Positions 1 to 9,806 of a stretch of DNA of 64,000 nt are shown piece by piece. Origin of the DNA: SIG607 sp045648445 (GTDB lineage Bacteria; Bacillota; Clostridia; Oscillospirales; Acutalibacteraceae). Below the pieces are notes generated by a model. That model was not told the origin of the DNA, made no database searches, and saw only the letters and a list, made by a program, of their open reading frames with translations. The number at the start of each line of letters is the position of its first letter. Position 1 is the stretch's first letter. A program made the translations under genes and the position numbers. The DNA lies in the NCBI GenBank assembly GCA_045648445.1, contig JAZRNY010000009.1:62001-126000 (forward strand), written 5' to 3'.

Positions 1-246
1 TATGTAAAACTTAAACTTGAAACCGGCAGAACCCATCAAATTAGAGTTCATATGTCATATATAGGTTATCCTCTTGCCGGCGATGAAGTTTATGGTCCTA
101 AAAAATGCATAAAAAAACTTGGGGGTCAATGCTTACATGCGCGTAAAATTGGTTTTATCCATCCAAAAACCGAGGAATATATGGAATTTACTAGTGAATT
201 GCCTGATTATTTTATAAATTTTTTAGAGGACAATGGTTTGATATGA
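1..246 (+). CDS. RluA-family 23S rRNA/tRNA pseudouridine synthase, C-terminal end (partial)
   Basis: The reading frame is open from the first base, so the gene starts outside the window and only the last 81 codons are present. The fragment carries the LETGRTHQIRVHM stretch followed by PLAGDEVYG, which is the typical C-terminal signature of RluA/RluD-type pseudouridine synthases. These isomerise uridine to pseudouridine in structured RNA. Catalytic Asp and any S4 domain would lie upstream and cannot be seen. Its stop codon overlaps the start of the following HAD gene by 4 nt, so the two are probably translated from one message. Confidence 0.85.
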   Translation, partial: YVKLKLETGRTHQIRVHMSYIGYPLAGDEVYGPKKCIKKLGGQCLHARKIGFIHPKTEEYMEFTSELPDYFINFLEDNGLI

Positions 247-1073
247 AATTTAAAAATTGTATTCTTGCTTCTGACGTAGATGGTACTCTTATGGAGCAAG
301 GATATATTAATCCAAGGAATTTTGAAAAAATTGACGAGTTTGTTTCACAAGGCGGTACTTTTTGCATTTCTACAGGTAGATGTCCTGCGGCTATGAAACA
401 TATAGTCTCTCAATTTAAAACGCTACATAACGTTATTTTTTATAACGGCGGTATGGTGTATGATTATGCAAATAAAGAAATTCTTATCAATAAGGTTTTA
501 AATGATGAAGATAAGAACTTTTTTATAGGAGTATCCAATAAAATAACCGATATCGGTATTGAAGTTTATTCTGGTGATGACGTTTATATCGTGCGCAAAA
601 GCGATGGATGTATAGTTCATTTTGAATATGAACGTGTTGATGTTAAATACGCAACGTTCGATGATGTTATTAAACTTCCTTGGAACAAGGTAATGACATT
701 TTACGAGGCAACCTACGATGAAAGCGCATTAGAAAATGAAATCAATAGTTGTTGTTTGAAAACCAGTGAATTTACAACGGCAAACGCGCTTATTGACGGA
801 GTAAAATATAGAGGTTACGAACAGTTGCCAAAGGGCGCTAATAAAGGGCAAGGTTTATTGGAACTTGCTGAACTTATTGGTGTTTCTAAAGAAAATATAT
901 TTGCAATTGGCGATTATTATAATGATTTTGAAATGCTGAAAGTTGCAGGGATTTCGGCTTGTCCTGCTGAAAGCCCTGATGATATTAAATCTACTGTTGA
1001 TTTTGTTGCTGGCGGTTGTCGTCAGGGTGCCGTTGCAGATTTTATTGAATTTTTACAAAATAAGGCTATTTAA
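243..1073 (+). CDS. HAD-superfamily Cof-type phosphatase
   Basis: This 276-aa protein belongs to the Cof/YbjI-like branch of HAD hydrolases, which dephosphorylate small phosphorylated metabolites in the cytosol. Motif I (DVDGTL) places the nucleophile and acid at Asp11/Asp13. The conserved Lys lies near residue 201 in KGANKGQGL, and the Mg-binding motif GDYYNDFEM is near 223-231. The large insert between motifs I and III corresponds to the C2 cap typical of Cof proteins. Length is normal for the family. The substrate cannot be predicted. The start codon overlaps the preceding stop (ATGA). Confidence 0.88.
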   Translation: MKFKNCILASDVDGTLMEQGYINPRNFEKIDEFVSQGGTFCISTGRCPAAMKHIVSQFKTLHNVIFYNGGMVYDYANKEILINKVLNDEDKNFFIGVSNKITDIGIEVYSGDDVYIVRKSDGCIVHFEYERVDVKYATFDDVIKLPWNKVMTFYEATYDESALENEINSCCLKTSEFTTANALIDGVKYRGYEQLPKGANKGQGLLELAELIGVSKENIFAIGDYYNDFEMLKVAGISACPAESPDDIKSTVDFVAGGCRQGAVADFIEFLQNKAI

Positions 1074-1099
1074 TTTGCCATAATGAAAGGATACATAAA

Positions 1100-1936
1100 A
1101 TGGATGCTTTAACCAAAAAAGAACTCCAAAAAATTGCCAATAACGTTAGAATTGGCATTATTGAGGGTGTTCACAGCGCAAAAGCAGGACATCCCGGTGG
1201 TTCGCTTTCTTGCACAGATATTCTAACATATCTTTATTTTAAAGAGATGAATATTGATCCTAACGACCCCAAAAAGTCTGATAGAGATCGTTTTGTTCTT
1301 TCTAAAGGCCACGCTGCTCCCGTACTATATTCCGTTCTTGCTAATCGTGGTTTTTTTGATGTAGAAGAACTGAAAACTTTACGTAAAATAGATTCCAGAC
1401 TTCAAGGTCACCCTGATATGAAACATATTCCGGGTGTTGATATGTCTTCAGGTTCTCTTGGTCAAGGTATTTCTGCTGCTGTAGGTATGGCACTTTCCGC
1501 AAAACATTTTGGCGATGATTTTAGAGTGTTTACCGTTCTTGGAGACGGCGAATGCGAAGAAGGTCAGGTTTGGGAAGCAGCGATGTTTGCTGCTAATAAA
1601 GGACTTAACAACCTTATCGCTTTTGTTGATTTTAATAATCTTCAAATTGACGGTAGTTGTGACGAGGTTAACTCTCCTACACCTATTGATAAAAAATTCG
1701 AAGCATTTAATTGGAACGTTACAGTAATTGACGGTCACGATTTTGATGCTATTGAGGGTGCGTTGGCACTTGCTCACGAATCCGACAAGCCTTTCTGTAT
1801 TGTTGCTAAAACAGTTAAAGGTAAAGGCGTTTCCTTTATGGAAAATAACGTTGGTTGGCACGGCAAGGCTCCTAATGACGAAGAATATGAAATCGCAATT
1901 GCTGATCTTAATGCTATTGCTGAAACTCTAAATTAA
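1100..1936 (+). CDS. Transketolase, N-terminal (TPP-binding) subunit
   Basis: This 278-aa protein is the first half of a split transketolase, a form common in Clostridia. The enzyme transfers two-carbon units between sugar phosphates in the non-oxidative pentose phosphate pathway. Visible marks are AGHPGGSLS with His31, SKGHAAP with His71, and the thiamine diphosphate motif beginning GDGECEEGQ at Gly148. A GAAAGGA ribosome-binding site lies 8 nt before the ATG. The matching C-terminal subunit starts 18 nt after the stop, so the two probably form one operon and one enzyme. A related dihydroxyacetone or DXP synthase role is less likely. Confidence 0.93.
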   Translation: MDALTKKELQKIANNVRIGIIEGVHSAKAGHPGGSLSCTDILTYLYFKEMNIDPNDPKKSDRDRFVLSKGHAAPVLYSVLANRGFFDVEELKTLRKIDSRLQGHPDMKHIPGVDMSSGSLGQGISAAVGMALSAKHFGDDFRVFTVLGDGECEEGQVWEAAMFAANKGLNNLIAFVDFNNLQIDGSCDEVNSPTPIDKKFEAFNWNVTVIDGHDFDAIEGALALAHESDKPFCIVAKTVKGKGVSFMENNVGWHGKAPNDEEYEIAIADLNAIAETLN

Positions 1937-1953
1937 GGGAAGGGAGATTTATT

Positions 1954-2898
1954 ATGGCTGATGTAATTAAAAAGGCTACAAGAGATGCGTATGGCGCAGG
2001 TCTTGTAAAATTAGGCGAAAAGTATGACGATTTTGTTGTTTTGGACGCTGACCTTGCTGAAGCAACCAAAACAATTGTGTTTAAAAAGAAATTCCCTGAA
2101 CGTTTTTATGATTGTGGTATAGCAGAACAAAATATGGTTAGCATTGCTGCAGGTATTGCTGCAACGGGTAAAAAAGTATTTTGTTCGTCATTTGCAATGT
2201 TTGCTGCAGGAAGAGCATTTGAACAGGTTAGAAACTCTGTTTGTTATCCTCATCTTAATGTAGTTGTTGCTGCAACTCATGCTGGAATTTCTGTAGGCGA
2301 AGATGGCGCTACCCATCAATGTTGCGAAGATATAGCGCTTATGCGTACGCTTCCCGGTATGACAATTATTAATCCAGCCGATGCTGTTGAATCTGAAAAA
2401 GCGGTAGAAGCAGCATATAAACACGATGGACCTGTATATTTGAGATTTGGACGTCTTGCTGTTCCTGTGATTTTTGATGATGATTATGAATTTGAAATCG
2501 GTAAGGGTGTGCAACTTAAAGAAGGTAACGACGTTACTATTATTGCTACAGGGCTTATGGTAAATGAGGCTTTAATAGCATACGATATTCTTAAAGAAAA
2601 GGGAATTAATGCAAGAATAATTAATATGGCTACAATTAAGCCTCTTGATACAGAAATAGTTCTTAAAGCAGCCAAAGAAACCGGTGCAATCGTTACTGCT
2701 GAAGAACATTCAATTATTGGCGGTATGGGTTCTGCTATTTCTGAATATATATGTGAAAATTATCCGGTTCCTGTTCTTAAACTTGGTGTTTATGACCGTT
2801 TTGGACAGTCAGGACCTGCTAATGATCTTCTTGATCTTTATTGTTTAAGAGCAAAAGATATAGCCGATCTTGCAATAAAAGCGATATCTAAAAAATAA
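1954..2898 (+). CDS. Transketolase, C-terminal subunit
   Basis: The 314-aa product carries the pyrimidine-binding domain (GIAEQNMVSIAAGIA near residue 50, holding the catalytic Glu) and the C-terminal transketolase domain (TGLMVNEALIAYDIL, VTAEEHSIIGG). It completes the active site with the N-terminal subunit encoded just upstream. A GGGAGA ribosome-binding site precedes the ATG. An intrinsic terminator follows within 20 nt, so it appears to end the transcription unit that begins upstream of the window. Confidence 0.93.
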   Translation: MADVIKKATRDAYGAGLVKLGEKYDDFVVLDADLAEATKTIVFKKKFPERFYDCGIAEQNMVSIAAGIAATGKKVFCSSFAMFAAGRAFEQVRNSVCYPHLNVVVAATHAGISVGEDGATHQCCEDIALMRTLPGMTIINPADAVESEKAVEAAYKHDGPVYLRFGRLAVPVIFDDDYEFEIGKGVQLKEGNDVTIIATGLMVNEALIAYDILKEKGINARIINMATIKPLDTEIVLKAAKETGAIVTAEEHSIIGGMGSAISEYICENYPVPVLKLGVYDRFGQSGPANDLLDLYCLRAKDIADLAIKAISKK

Positions 2899-2917
2899 TT
2901 AATAATTGAATATTTTG

Positions 2918-2952
2918 ACGAGCCGTGAATTTGTTTTTCGGCTCGTTTTTTG
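2918..2952 (+). terminator. Intrinsic terminator after the transketolase genes
   Basis: An 8-bp stem, ACGAGCCG pairing with CGGCTCGT, has a 13-nt loop and runs into a T-tract. It lies 20 nt past the transketolase stop and just ahead of the recJ promoter. Confidence 0.85.
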
Positions 2953-2964
2953 TTTTCTTTTTTC

Positions 2965-2993
2965 TTGCAAAAATAGCTAATATATGGTACTAT
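2965..2993 (+). promoter_or_regulatory. Putative sigma-A promoter for recJ-rel
   Basis: TTGCAA and TACTAT are separated by 17 bp, with a TGn extension directly before the -10 box. An ATG inside the -10 region could be mistaken for the recJ start. Confidence 0.6.
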
Positions 2994-3043
2994 ATATTAT
3001 ATATTGGGTAAATTTTATTTTAATGAAAGGTAGGTGGCTTTTT

Positions 3044-5047
3044 ATGAAAAAATGGGAAGTAGCAAAAATAGATAAAGAACTTGCAAAAGAACTTGCTTTT
3101 GAATGTGATATTGACCCGTTTGTTGCCATGATTGCTGCCTCCAGAGGTTACGACGATCCCGCATTACTCGAAGAGTTTTTATCTACTGAGCCTATGTTCT
3201 CTGACCCTTATTCGCTTACTGATATGCAAAAGGCGGTTGACTGTATAAATGAGGCTATTAATAACGATGAACTTATCGCTGTTTATGGTGATTACGACTG
3301 TGACGGTGTTACTGCTACGGCATTACTTTACTCTTATTTAATTAAACATGGCGCCCGTGTTATAAGCCGTATACCCGATAGATTTTCCGAAGGATACGGT
3401 ATGAATAAAACGGCTGTTGAAGAACTTTACTCAATTGGTGTTACGCTTATAGTAACGGTTGATAATGGTATTTCTTGTTTTGATGAAATTGAATTTGCTA
3501 ACAGTCTTGGGATGAAAGTGGTCGTTACCGACCATCATTTAGTACCCGAAAAACTTCCAAATGCACTTGCGGTTGTTGACCCTCATCGAAGCGATGATTA
3601 CAGCGAATTTAAAGATATATGTGGCGTTGGAGTCGCTTTTAATCTTATATGTGCGATTGAGGGTGCTGAGCCCGAAGAAATGATTGATGAATATGGTGAT
3701 TTGGTTGCTCTTGGTACTATAGGAGACGTTATGCCGCTTGTTTCGGTTAATCGCTCTTTTGTACGTGTTGGAATTGATAAAATTTTAAATGGTAATAGAG
3801 TAGGTATCTCTGCTTTAATGAAAATTGCCGGTATTGATAATTCCGCTTTTTCAGCCACAAGGGTCGCTTTTGGTTTGGTTCCAAGAATAAATGCTGCAGG
3901 ACGAATGGGTAATGCTCAACGTGCTTTAAATCTTCTTGTTACTACTGATGAGCAGGATGCTTACCATTTAGCAAAGGAAATCAGTGAAGAAAATACTTTG
4001 CGTCAACAAATCGAAAAAAACATTTTAGAAGAGGCAGTTGCTATAATTGAAAATGAACGACTTTACCGTCAACGCGTTATTGTTGTTTCCGGCGAAAATT
4101 GGCATCACGGCATTGTCGGAATTGTAGCGTCACGTATTTGTGAAATGTACGGAAAACCTACTATAGTGCTTAGCATTGACGGAGATGTTGCACATGGTTC
4201 GGGAAGAAGTATTGACGGTTTTTCGTTGTACGACTGCATTAACGATGCAGTTGAATATACGGTAAAATTTGGTGGTCACGAACTTGCGGCAGGGGTAACC
4301 GTAAAAAAAGAAAATATAGAAGTATTTGCAGGTGCAGTTAATAATTATGCCAGAAAGGTTAGTTCCGTCATTCCTGTATTAAAACTTGATTGCAAATTAA
4401 ACCCTATTGCCCTATCGTTAGACCTGTATGATGCGCTCAGTGTTATGCAACCCTTTGGAACGGGTAATAATATTCCGTTGTTTGGAATTTTTAACGTCAA
4501 GTTAGATAAAATCACATCTGTTGCTGGCGGAAAACATATTAAACTTAGTTTTATAAAAGATAATGCGACTTTTCAAGCAATGCTTTTTTCTTGTTCAGAG
4601 GATGTGTTTGCTTATAACGTTGGCGATGTTTTAGATATTGCGGTTGTCCTTGACGCAAGTGTTTTTAACGGAAAGCGTTATTTAACAATAATAATTAAAG
4701 ATTACCGAATTGCAGGTATCAACGACCAAAACTTAGCAAACGAAATCGCTGTATATGATGATTTTTGTGCTCTTGTGCCTAACGATTACGGCAGTATAGT
4801 ACCAACTCGTGATGAATGTGTTAGCGTATATAAATATATAAATCGCGGGGAAATATCCTTAACATCGCTTGAACAAAAATTTATGAACGAAATCGGTCTT
4901 GCAAAGGTAAGACTAATTGTAGATATTTTTGTTGAACTTGGTCTTATATTAAAATCAAGCGATTCGTTAAAAAAATTAACTTTAAATTCTAATGGCGGCA
5001 AGGTTGAATTAGATAATTCTTCAATACTAAAAAGGGCAAGGGGGTGA
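3044..5047 (+). CDS. recJ: Single-stranded-DNA-specific exonuclease RecJ
   Basis: RecJ is a 5'-3' single-strand DNA exonuclease used in recombination and mismatch repair. The DHH phosphoesterase core is visible: GDYDCDGVTAT at residues 82-92 and TDHH with Asp163-His-His. A DHHA1 region follows (HHGIVGIVASRI; GSGRSI; GGHELAAGV), then an OB-type region (LKLDCKLNP onward) and a C-terminal extension. I chose the ATG preceded by GAAAGGTAGG; a longer frame opens 60 nt upstream, but that ATG sits inside the promoter. Length is 667 aa. The stop overlaps the region just before rel, suggesting co-transcription. Confidence 0.93.
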   Translation: MKKWEVAKIDKELAKELAFECDIDPFVAMIAASRGYDDPALLEEFLSTEPMFSDPYSLTDMQKAVDCINEAINNDELIAVYGDYDCDGVTATALLYSYLIKHGARVISRIPDRFSEGYGMNKTAVEELYSIGVTLIVTVDNGISCFDEIEFANSLGMKVVVTDHHLVPEKLPNALAVVDPHRSDDYSEFKDICGVGVAFNLICAIEGAEPEEMIDEYGDLVALGTIGDVMPLVSVNRSFVRVGIDKILNGNRVGISALMKIAGIDNSAFSATRVAFGLVPRINAAGRMGNAQRALNLLVTTDEQDAYHLAKEISEENTLRQQIEKNILEEAVAIIENERLYRQRVIVVSGENWHHGIVGIVASRICEMYGKPTIVLSIDGDVAHGSGRSIDGFSLYDCINDAVEYTVKFGGHELAAGVTVKKENIEVFAGAVNNYARKVSSVIPVLKLDCKLNPIALSLDLYDALSVMQPFGTGNNIPLFGIFNVKLDKITSVAGGKHIKLSFIKDNATFQAMLFSCSEDVFAYNVGDVLDIAVVLDASVFNGKRYLTIIIKDYRIAGINDQNLANEIAVYDDFCALVPNDYGSIVPTRDECVSVYKYINRGEISLTSLEQKFMNEIGLAKVRLIVDIFVELGLILKSSDSLKKLTLNSNGGKVELDNSSILKRARG

Positions 5048-5052
5048 CCTTA

Positions 5053-7251
5053 ATGGATGGAGTTTATGAAAAAGAATATTTGAGTTTTAAAGAATATTTA
5101 GAAAGTCAAAATGCGGAATTTGATTATGAACTTATACGCAAAGCATATGAGTTTTGTGTTACTATGCATAAAGGTCAACTCAGACGTTCTAACGAAGAAT
5201 ATTACATTCACCCCGTTTCGGTTGCTAAAATAGTTGCTCAGTTAGGTCTTGATAGTGAGTCTATTTGCGCGGCATTACTTCATGATACGGTTGAAGATAC
5301 CGATACAACTCTTGAAGATATCAGCAAACTTTTTGGTGATGAGGTTGCGCTTATTGTTGACGGCGTTACAAAAATAGGTAGACTTTCGTTTATTTCTAAA
5401 GAAGAACAACAAGCAGAAAGCATTCGAAAAATGCTTATCGCTATGGGTAAGGATATTCGTGTAATTTTAATTAAACTTGCTGATAGATTACACAATATGA
5501 GAACTATTGATTTTATGCCCCAACAAAAGCGCAGGGATAAAGCGTTAGAAACTCTTGAAGTATATGCGCCTATCGCGCATCGTTTGGGTATTCGTCCTAT
5601 TAAAGAAGAACTTGAAGATATATCTATTTCTTGTCTTGACCCTATTGCGTACGAGGAAATAGAGGATTTGCTTTCCGAAAATTTTAAGGATAGTTCGCGA
5701 ATGCTTGACAACGTTAAGGAAAAAATCACTGAACGCCTTAAAGAGGAAATGCCGGATGTAAAAACAGATTTCCAAAGCAGAGTAAAATCAATAAACGGCA
5801 TTTATCGTAAAATGTTTATTCAAGGCAGAGCCTTTGAAGAAATATACGATATTTATGCAGTTAGAATTATTACTGACACTGTTGCTAACTGTTATAACAT
5901 TTTGGGCATAATGCACGATCTTTTCAGACCTATTCCAAATAGGTTTAAAGATTATATTTCTACACCTAAACCTAATTTATATCAGTCTCTTCACACTACC
6001 GTTATAGGTAGGGAAGGCGTGCCTTTTGAAATACAAATCCGTACTTATGAAATGCATGAAACTGCAGAATACGGAATTGCTGCCCATTGGAAATATAAAG
6101 TTGGTGTTAGCGGCAGCGATAAAGGTATGGAGCAGCAACTTGCATGGATTCGTCAAATTCTTGATTCGCAAAATGATACAGGCGATGCTTCTGAGATTAT
6201 TAGAAGCATTAAGGTTGATTTGGCTCAAGACGATGTTTTTGCCGTTACCCCTCGCGGTGACGTAATTAATCTGCCTGCAGGCGCTACCGTTGTTGACTTT
6301 GCTTTTGCGATTCATTCGGCTGTTGGTATAAGAATGGTTGGCGCAAAGGTAGACGGAAGAATTGTTCCTATTAACCACGTTATAAAAACAGGTGAAATTA
6401 TAGAAATTCTTACCACTAATCAAGCGGGTCACGGTCCAAGTAGAGATTGGATAAATATAGCCGTTACTAATCAGGCAAAATCAAAAATCAGAGGTTGGTT
6501 TAAGAAAGAGAAACGCAGCGAAAATATCGAAAACGGCAGAAATGAAATTGAAAGAGAATTTAAACGAAACGGAATAGTTTTTGAAAACGAAACTTCTCTT
6601 AAGGATTTTCTTAGTGATATTGCAAAACGTCAACACCTTGAAAATATTGATGAATTGTATGCTGCTATTGGTTATGGAGGTGTTGTTCTTGCAAGAATTC
6701 TTCCTAATATTAAAGAAAATTATAATAGAATTTCTAAGCAAAATAGAGTTCTTATTACTACCCCCGAAATAACTCCTAACAAAAGATCCAAAGCAAATGA
6801 CGGTGTTATCGTTGAGGGAATTGATAACTGTCTTATTAAGTTTTCTAAATGTTGTGCGCCTTTGCCGGGTGACGATATTATTGGTTTTATCACTCGTGGC
6901 CACGGTGTTTCTATTCACAAACGCGATTGTATTAACGTTCCTGAAAATATTGAAAATAGTCCCGAACCGGCTCGTTGGATTAATTCATACTGGGCTGATA
7001 ATTTACCGTCAACCTTTATGGCATCTTTGCAAATTACGGCGATTGACAGACAAGGACTTATTCTTGATATTTCTCAAACCCTTATAAATATGCGTGTGGC
7101 ACTTCATAGTATTAATGCGCATCCGACCAAAAAAGGAAATAGTGTTTCTGTTATTACTGTTAGTACCGAGGGCGTTGAGCATTTAAAGAATATTATTGCG
7201 CGTCTTGAAAAGATACACGGCGTGTATAGCGTAGAAAGATTAAATAAATAA
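5053..7251 (+). CDS. rel: Bifunctional (p)ppGpp synthetase/hydrolase Rel
   Basis: Rel makes and degrades (p)ppGpp, the stringent-response alarmone, on stalled ribosomes. The N-terminal HD hydrolase is intact (HDTVED at residues 77-82). The synthetase domain follows (YAVRIITD; NRFKDYISTPK; YQSLHTTVIG), then TGS (VFAVTPRGDVINLP), the zinc/RIS region (FSKCCAPLPGDDIIGF with paired Cys) and a C-terminal ACT domain. Both catalytic halves look functional. GTG at 5044 and ATG at 5053 share the frame; the GGGGGTGA ribosome-binding site favours the ATG, giving 732 aa. It follows recJ almost without a gap. Confidence 0.95.
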   Translation: MDGVYEKEYLSFKEYLESQNAEFDYELIRKAYEFCVTMHKGQLRRSNEEYYIHPVSVAKIVAQLGLDSESICAALLHDTVEDTDTTLEDISKLFGDEVALIVDGVTKIGRLSFISKEEQQAESIRKMLIAMGKDIRVILIKLADRLHNMRTIDFMPQQKRRDKALETLEVYAPIAHRLGIRPIKEELEDISISCLDPIAYEEIEDLLSENFKDSSRMLDNVKEKITERLKEEMPDVKTDFQSRVKSINGIYRKMFIQGRAFEEIYDIYAVRIITDTVANCYNILGIMHDLFRPIPNRFKDYISTPKPNLYQSLHTTVIGREGVPFEIQIRTYEMHETAEYGIAAHWKYKVGVSGSDKGMEQQLAWIRQILDSQNDTGDASEIIRSIKVDLAQDDVFAVTPRGDVINLPAGATVVDFAFAIHSAVGIRMVGAKVDGRIVPINHVIKTGEIIEILTTNQAGHGPSRDWINIAVTNQAKSKIRGWFKKEKRSENIENGRNEIEREFKRNGIVFENETSLKDFLSDIAKRQHLENIDELYAAIGYGGVVLARILPNIKENYNRISKQNRVLITTPEITPNKRSKANDGVIVEGIDNCLIKFSKCCAPLPGDDIIGFITRGHGVSIHKRDCINVPENIENSPEPARWINSYWADNLPSTFMASLQITAIDRQGLILDISQTLINMRVALHSINAHPTKKGNSVSVITVSTEGVEHLKNIIARLEKIHGVYSVERLNK

Positions 7252-7262
7252 TCGAGGTTATT

Positions 7263-7724
7263 ATGAAAGCAGTAATTCAAAGAGTTAAAAATGCCAGTGT
7301 TACCGTTGATGGTAAAACTATTGGTGCTATTAATAAAGGCTTTTTGGTGCTTTTGGGTGTTTTTGAAACAGATACTATTGAAGATACTCAAATTTTGGCT
7401 AAAAAGGTTAGTTCATTAAGAATTTTTTGTGATGAAGAAGATAAAATGAATTTATCTCTTTTAGATATCGACGGCAGCGTTTTAGTTATTTCAAATTTCA
7501 CTCTTTGCGCTGATACTAAAAAAGGAAACAGACCTTCTTTTATATTGGCGAAAGAACCTGCTTCTGCAAATGATGAATATGAGCGATTTTGTGAACTTCT
7601 AAAATCAAACGGTATATCAAATGTTCAAAAGGGTCAGTTTGGCGCAGACATGAAGGTAGAACTTTTGAACGATGGTCCCGTAACCATAATACTTGATACG
7701 GAAATCTGGAGAAAAAATAAATGA
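7263..7724 (+). CDS. dtd: D-aminoacyl-tRNA deacylase
   Basis: Dtd removes D-amino acids (and glycine) from mischarged tRNA and so proofreads translation chirality. The 153-aa length and the start MKAVIQRVKNASVTVDG are typical. The two active-site motifs are present as SNFTL (usually SQFTL) near residue 78 and NDGPVTI near residue 138. It lies 11 nt after rel, a common neighbourhood in Firmicutes, and overlaps the next gene by 4 nt. Confidence 0.94.
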   Translation: MKAVIQRVKNASVTVDGKTIGAINKGFLVLLGVFETDTIEDTQILAKKVSSLRIFCDEEDKMNLSLLDIDGSVLVISNFTLCADTKKGNRPSFILAKEPASANDEYERFCELLKSNGISNVQKGQFGADMKVELLNDGPVTIILDTEIWRKNK

Positions 7725-8338
7725 GACTTAAAACTGTTAATATAGCCTTTATGGATCAAAACGTATATTTAATCTCAAGCGATTGCGGTGCAGTTATTAT
7801 TGATCCGGGTCAAATGAATGATGAAATCCGTCAGTTTATTAATGATAATAACGGTAAAGAAATAGCAATTTTGCTTACGCATAATCATTTTGATCATATA
7901 TTAGGCGCAAATGAAGCAAGAAATTTAAGCCATGGCAAGATTTATATATCTGAAGCGGATGCTAATGGTTTGGCGGACGGTTCAGTTAATTTGTGTGAAC
8001 GCTTTTGCATTGATTTTGAACCTTTCGTTGCTGACTGTACCTTGTCTGATAATCAGGTTTTAACTATAGGTGATATAAACATTAAGGTAATGGTTACTCC
8101 CGGTCATTCGAAAGGTAGTGCTTGTTATGTTATTGGCGACTGGATTTTTAGTGGTGATACTCTGTTTAGAATGAGTGTTGGAAGAACCGATTTTTTTGGC
8201 GGTAATAGTGTTGAACTTGCTGATTCATTAAAAAGATTGGGCGAAATTAAAGGCGATTTTGACGTATATTCCGGACACGGTCCTGCTACACGCTTATCTT
8301 TTGAAAAACAAAATAATCCTTTTATGAGAGAAATTTAA
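7721..8338 (+). CDS. Metallo-beta-lactamase-fold hydrolase (glyoxalase II-like)
   Basis: This 205-aa cytosolic protein is a compact metallo-beta-lactamase-fold hydrolase. The zinc-binding motif LTHNHFDH is present, followed by TPGHSKGS, the metal-bridging Asp in SGDTLF, and the final His in GHGP. This pattern matches the short YcbL/GloB-like proteins of Firmicutes, which hydrolyse thioesters such as S-lactoylglutathione analogues. The true substrate is unknown because clostridia usually lack glutathione. It overlaps dtd by 4 nt and is followed by hemZ after 1 nt. Confidence 0.88.
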   Translation: MRLKTVNIAFMDQNVYLISSDCGAVIIDPGQMNDEIRQFINDNNGKEIAILLTHNHFDHILGANEARNLSHGKIYISEADANGLADGSVNLCERFCIDFEPFVADCTLSDNQVLTIGDINIKVMVTPGHSKGSACYVIGDWIFSGDTLFRMSVGRTDFFGGNSVELADSLKRLGEIKGDFDVYSGHGPATRLSFEKQNNPFMREI

Positions 8339-8339
8339 A

Positions 8340-9797
8340 ATGAATTTATGTTGTATAGGTCACAATTTTCAATATGAAATGGAAAAATTGTGCCGTCTCT
8401 TTCTTCCTTATGAAAAAATCATAGTATATTACGATTTGGTCGATGATAATAATATTGTTGTCACCAAGCGAGATGGTAATAATATATATACAAGTGTTTT
8501 AATAAACGGTAGATTTTGTGAAAGAAAAAATACATTACCGAATGAAATAACTGAAAGATATTTTGAACGAGAAATCGCTGCACTTCTTTTTGAATGTTTT
8601 GCCGAAATTACTTCTTATTCTCCAAAATGGGGAATAATCACAGGAATTAGACCGGCTAGACTGTATTCGGCTGTTGCAAAAGAATTGGGTGGCGAAGAAA
8701 ATGCTAAAAAATTCTTTAAGGAAAAGTTTTACGTTAGCGATGAAAAAATTTCTTTGTGCGAAGAAACTCATTTAGGTGAATCAAAAATTATTGAATTGTC
8801 GGAATGTAATAATTTTAGTTTATATATTTCTATTCCATTTTGTCCTACCAGATGTTCATATTGTTCATTTGTGTCCCACGCAGTAGAAAAATCCGATCAC
8901 CTTATTCCGGAATACGTAAAATATTTATGTAGAGAATTAGAGTTGACGGCATCTATTGCTAAAAACAACAACTTAAAATTAAAGACCGTATATATGGGTG
9001 GCGGTACTCCTACGACTCTTGATGCAAACCAACTCAGAACGGTTCTAAACACCGTAAAAGAACATTTTGATTTAAGCAATATATTAGAGTTTACCGTTGA
9101 AGCAGGAAGACCCGATACAATTACCGAAGAAAAACTTGTTGCTATAAAAGAGTGCGGCGTTACTCGTATAAGTATTAATCCGCAAACTATGAACGACGAC
9201 GTATTAAAAATAATTGGACGAGCTCATTCGTCAGAACAAACTGTTAATGCATTTAAACTTGCCAGAAAAGTTGGTTTTAATAATATTAATATGGATTTGA
9301 TTGCAGGACTTCCGGGAGATAGTTTTGAAAGTTTTAGATTAACTGTTGAACAACTATTAAACCTTGACCCTGAAAGTATTACCATTCATTCTCTTTCAAT
9401 GAAACGTTCTTCAAAATTGAATATATCCGGCGATTTCCCCGAAATTGAGGCAGGTAAAGTTGCGGACAAAATGGTTGCTTTTTCAAGAAGGATTTTGACC
9501 GATAATAAAATTTATCCATATTATATGTATCGCCAAAGTAAAACCGTAGGTAATCTTGAAAACGTTGGATACGCTAAACGCGGCTGTGAATGTTTATACA
9601 ATGTTTTTATTATGGATGAAACACATACCATTCTTGCATGTGGCGCTTCTGCAGTCACTAAATTAAGAGAACCGTGCGGGGATTATATTGAGAGAATTTT
9701 TAATTTTAAGTATCCGTATGAGTATATCAATAGATTTGAAGAATTGATGTTGCGTAAAAACGGCATTAACGATTTTTATAAAAAATATTCAAGATAG
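8340..9797 (+). CDS. hemZ: Radical SAM coproporphyrinogen-type dehydrogenase HemZ
   Basis: HemZ is an oxygen-independent coproporphyrinogen III dehydrogenase-like radical SAM enzyme. The 4Fe-4S motif CPTRCSYC occupies residues 168-175, followed by the HemN-like MGGGTPTTL and the GLPGDSFESF region. The ~165-residue extension before the cluster and the total of 485 aa match HemZ rather than HemN. A conserved CGASAVTK near the C terminus also fits. Many clostridia carry hemZ without a full haem pathway, so the physiological substrate is uncertain. It is tightly packed with the preceding hydrolase. Confidence 0.9.
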   Translation: MNLCCIGHNFQYEMEKLCRLFLPYEKIIVYYDLVDDNNIVVTKRDGNNIYTSVLINGRFCERKNTLPNEITERYFEREIAALLFECFAEITSYSPKWGIITGIRPARLYSAVAKELGGEENAKKFFKEKFYVSDEKISLCEETHLGESKIIELSECNNFSLYISIPFCPTRCSYCSFVSHAVEKSDHLIPEYVKYLCRELELTASIAKNNNLKLKTVYMGGGTPTTLDANQLRTVLNTVKEHFDLSNILEFTVEAGRPDTITEEKLVAIKECGVTRISINPQTMNDDVLKIIGRAHSSEQTVNAFKLARKVGFNNINMDLIAGLPGDSFESFRLTVEQLLNLDPESITIHSLSMKRSSKLNISGDFPEIEAGKVADKMVAFSRRILTDNKIYPYYMYRQSKTVGNLENVGYAKRGCECLYNVFIMDETHTILACGASAVTKLREPCGDYIERIFNFKYPYEYINRFEELMLRKNGINDFYKKYSR

Positions 9798-9806
9798 GTG
9801 AAAGCA

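Noticed and set aside
1448..1861. Long minus-strand ORF inside the transketolase gene, and similar antisense ORFs across rel, asd, groEL, murC and the sugar locus
   Set aside because: They mirror real genes, have no ribosome-binding sites, and their low-complexity or Lys/Ser/Ile-rich translations match no family. Codon composition of the sense genes explains them.
2984..3043. Upstream in-frame extension of recJ with a hydrophobic N-terminal sequence
   Set aside because: The ATG lies inside a good -10 box, there is no ribosome-binding site before it, and the downstream ATG has GAAAGGTAGG and matches the family start.
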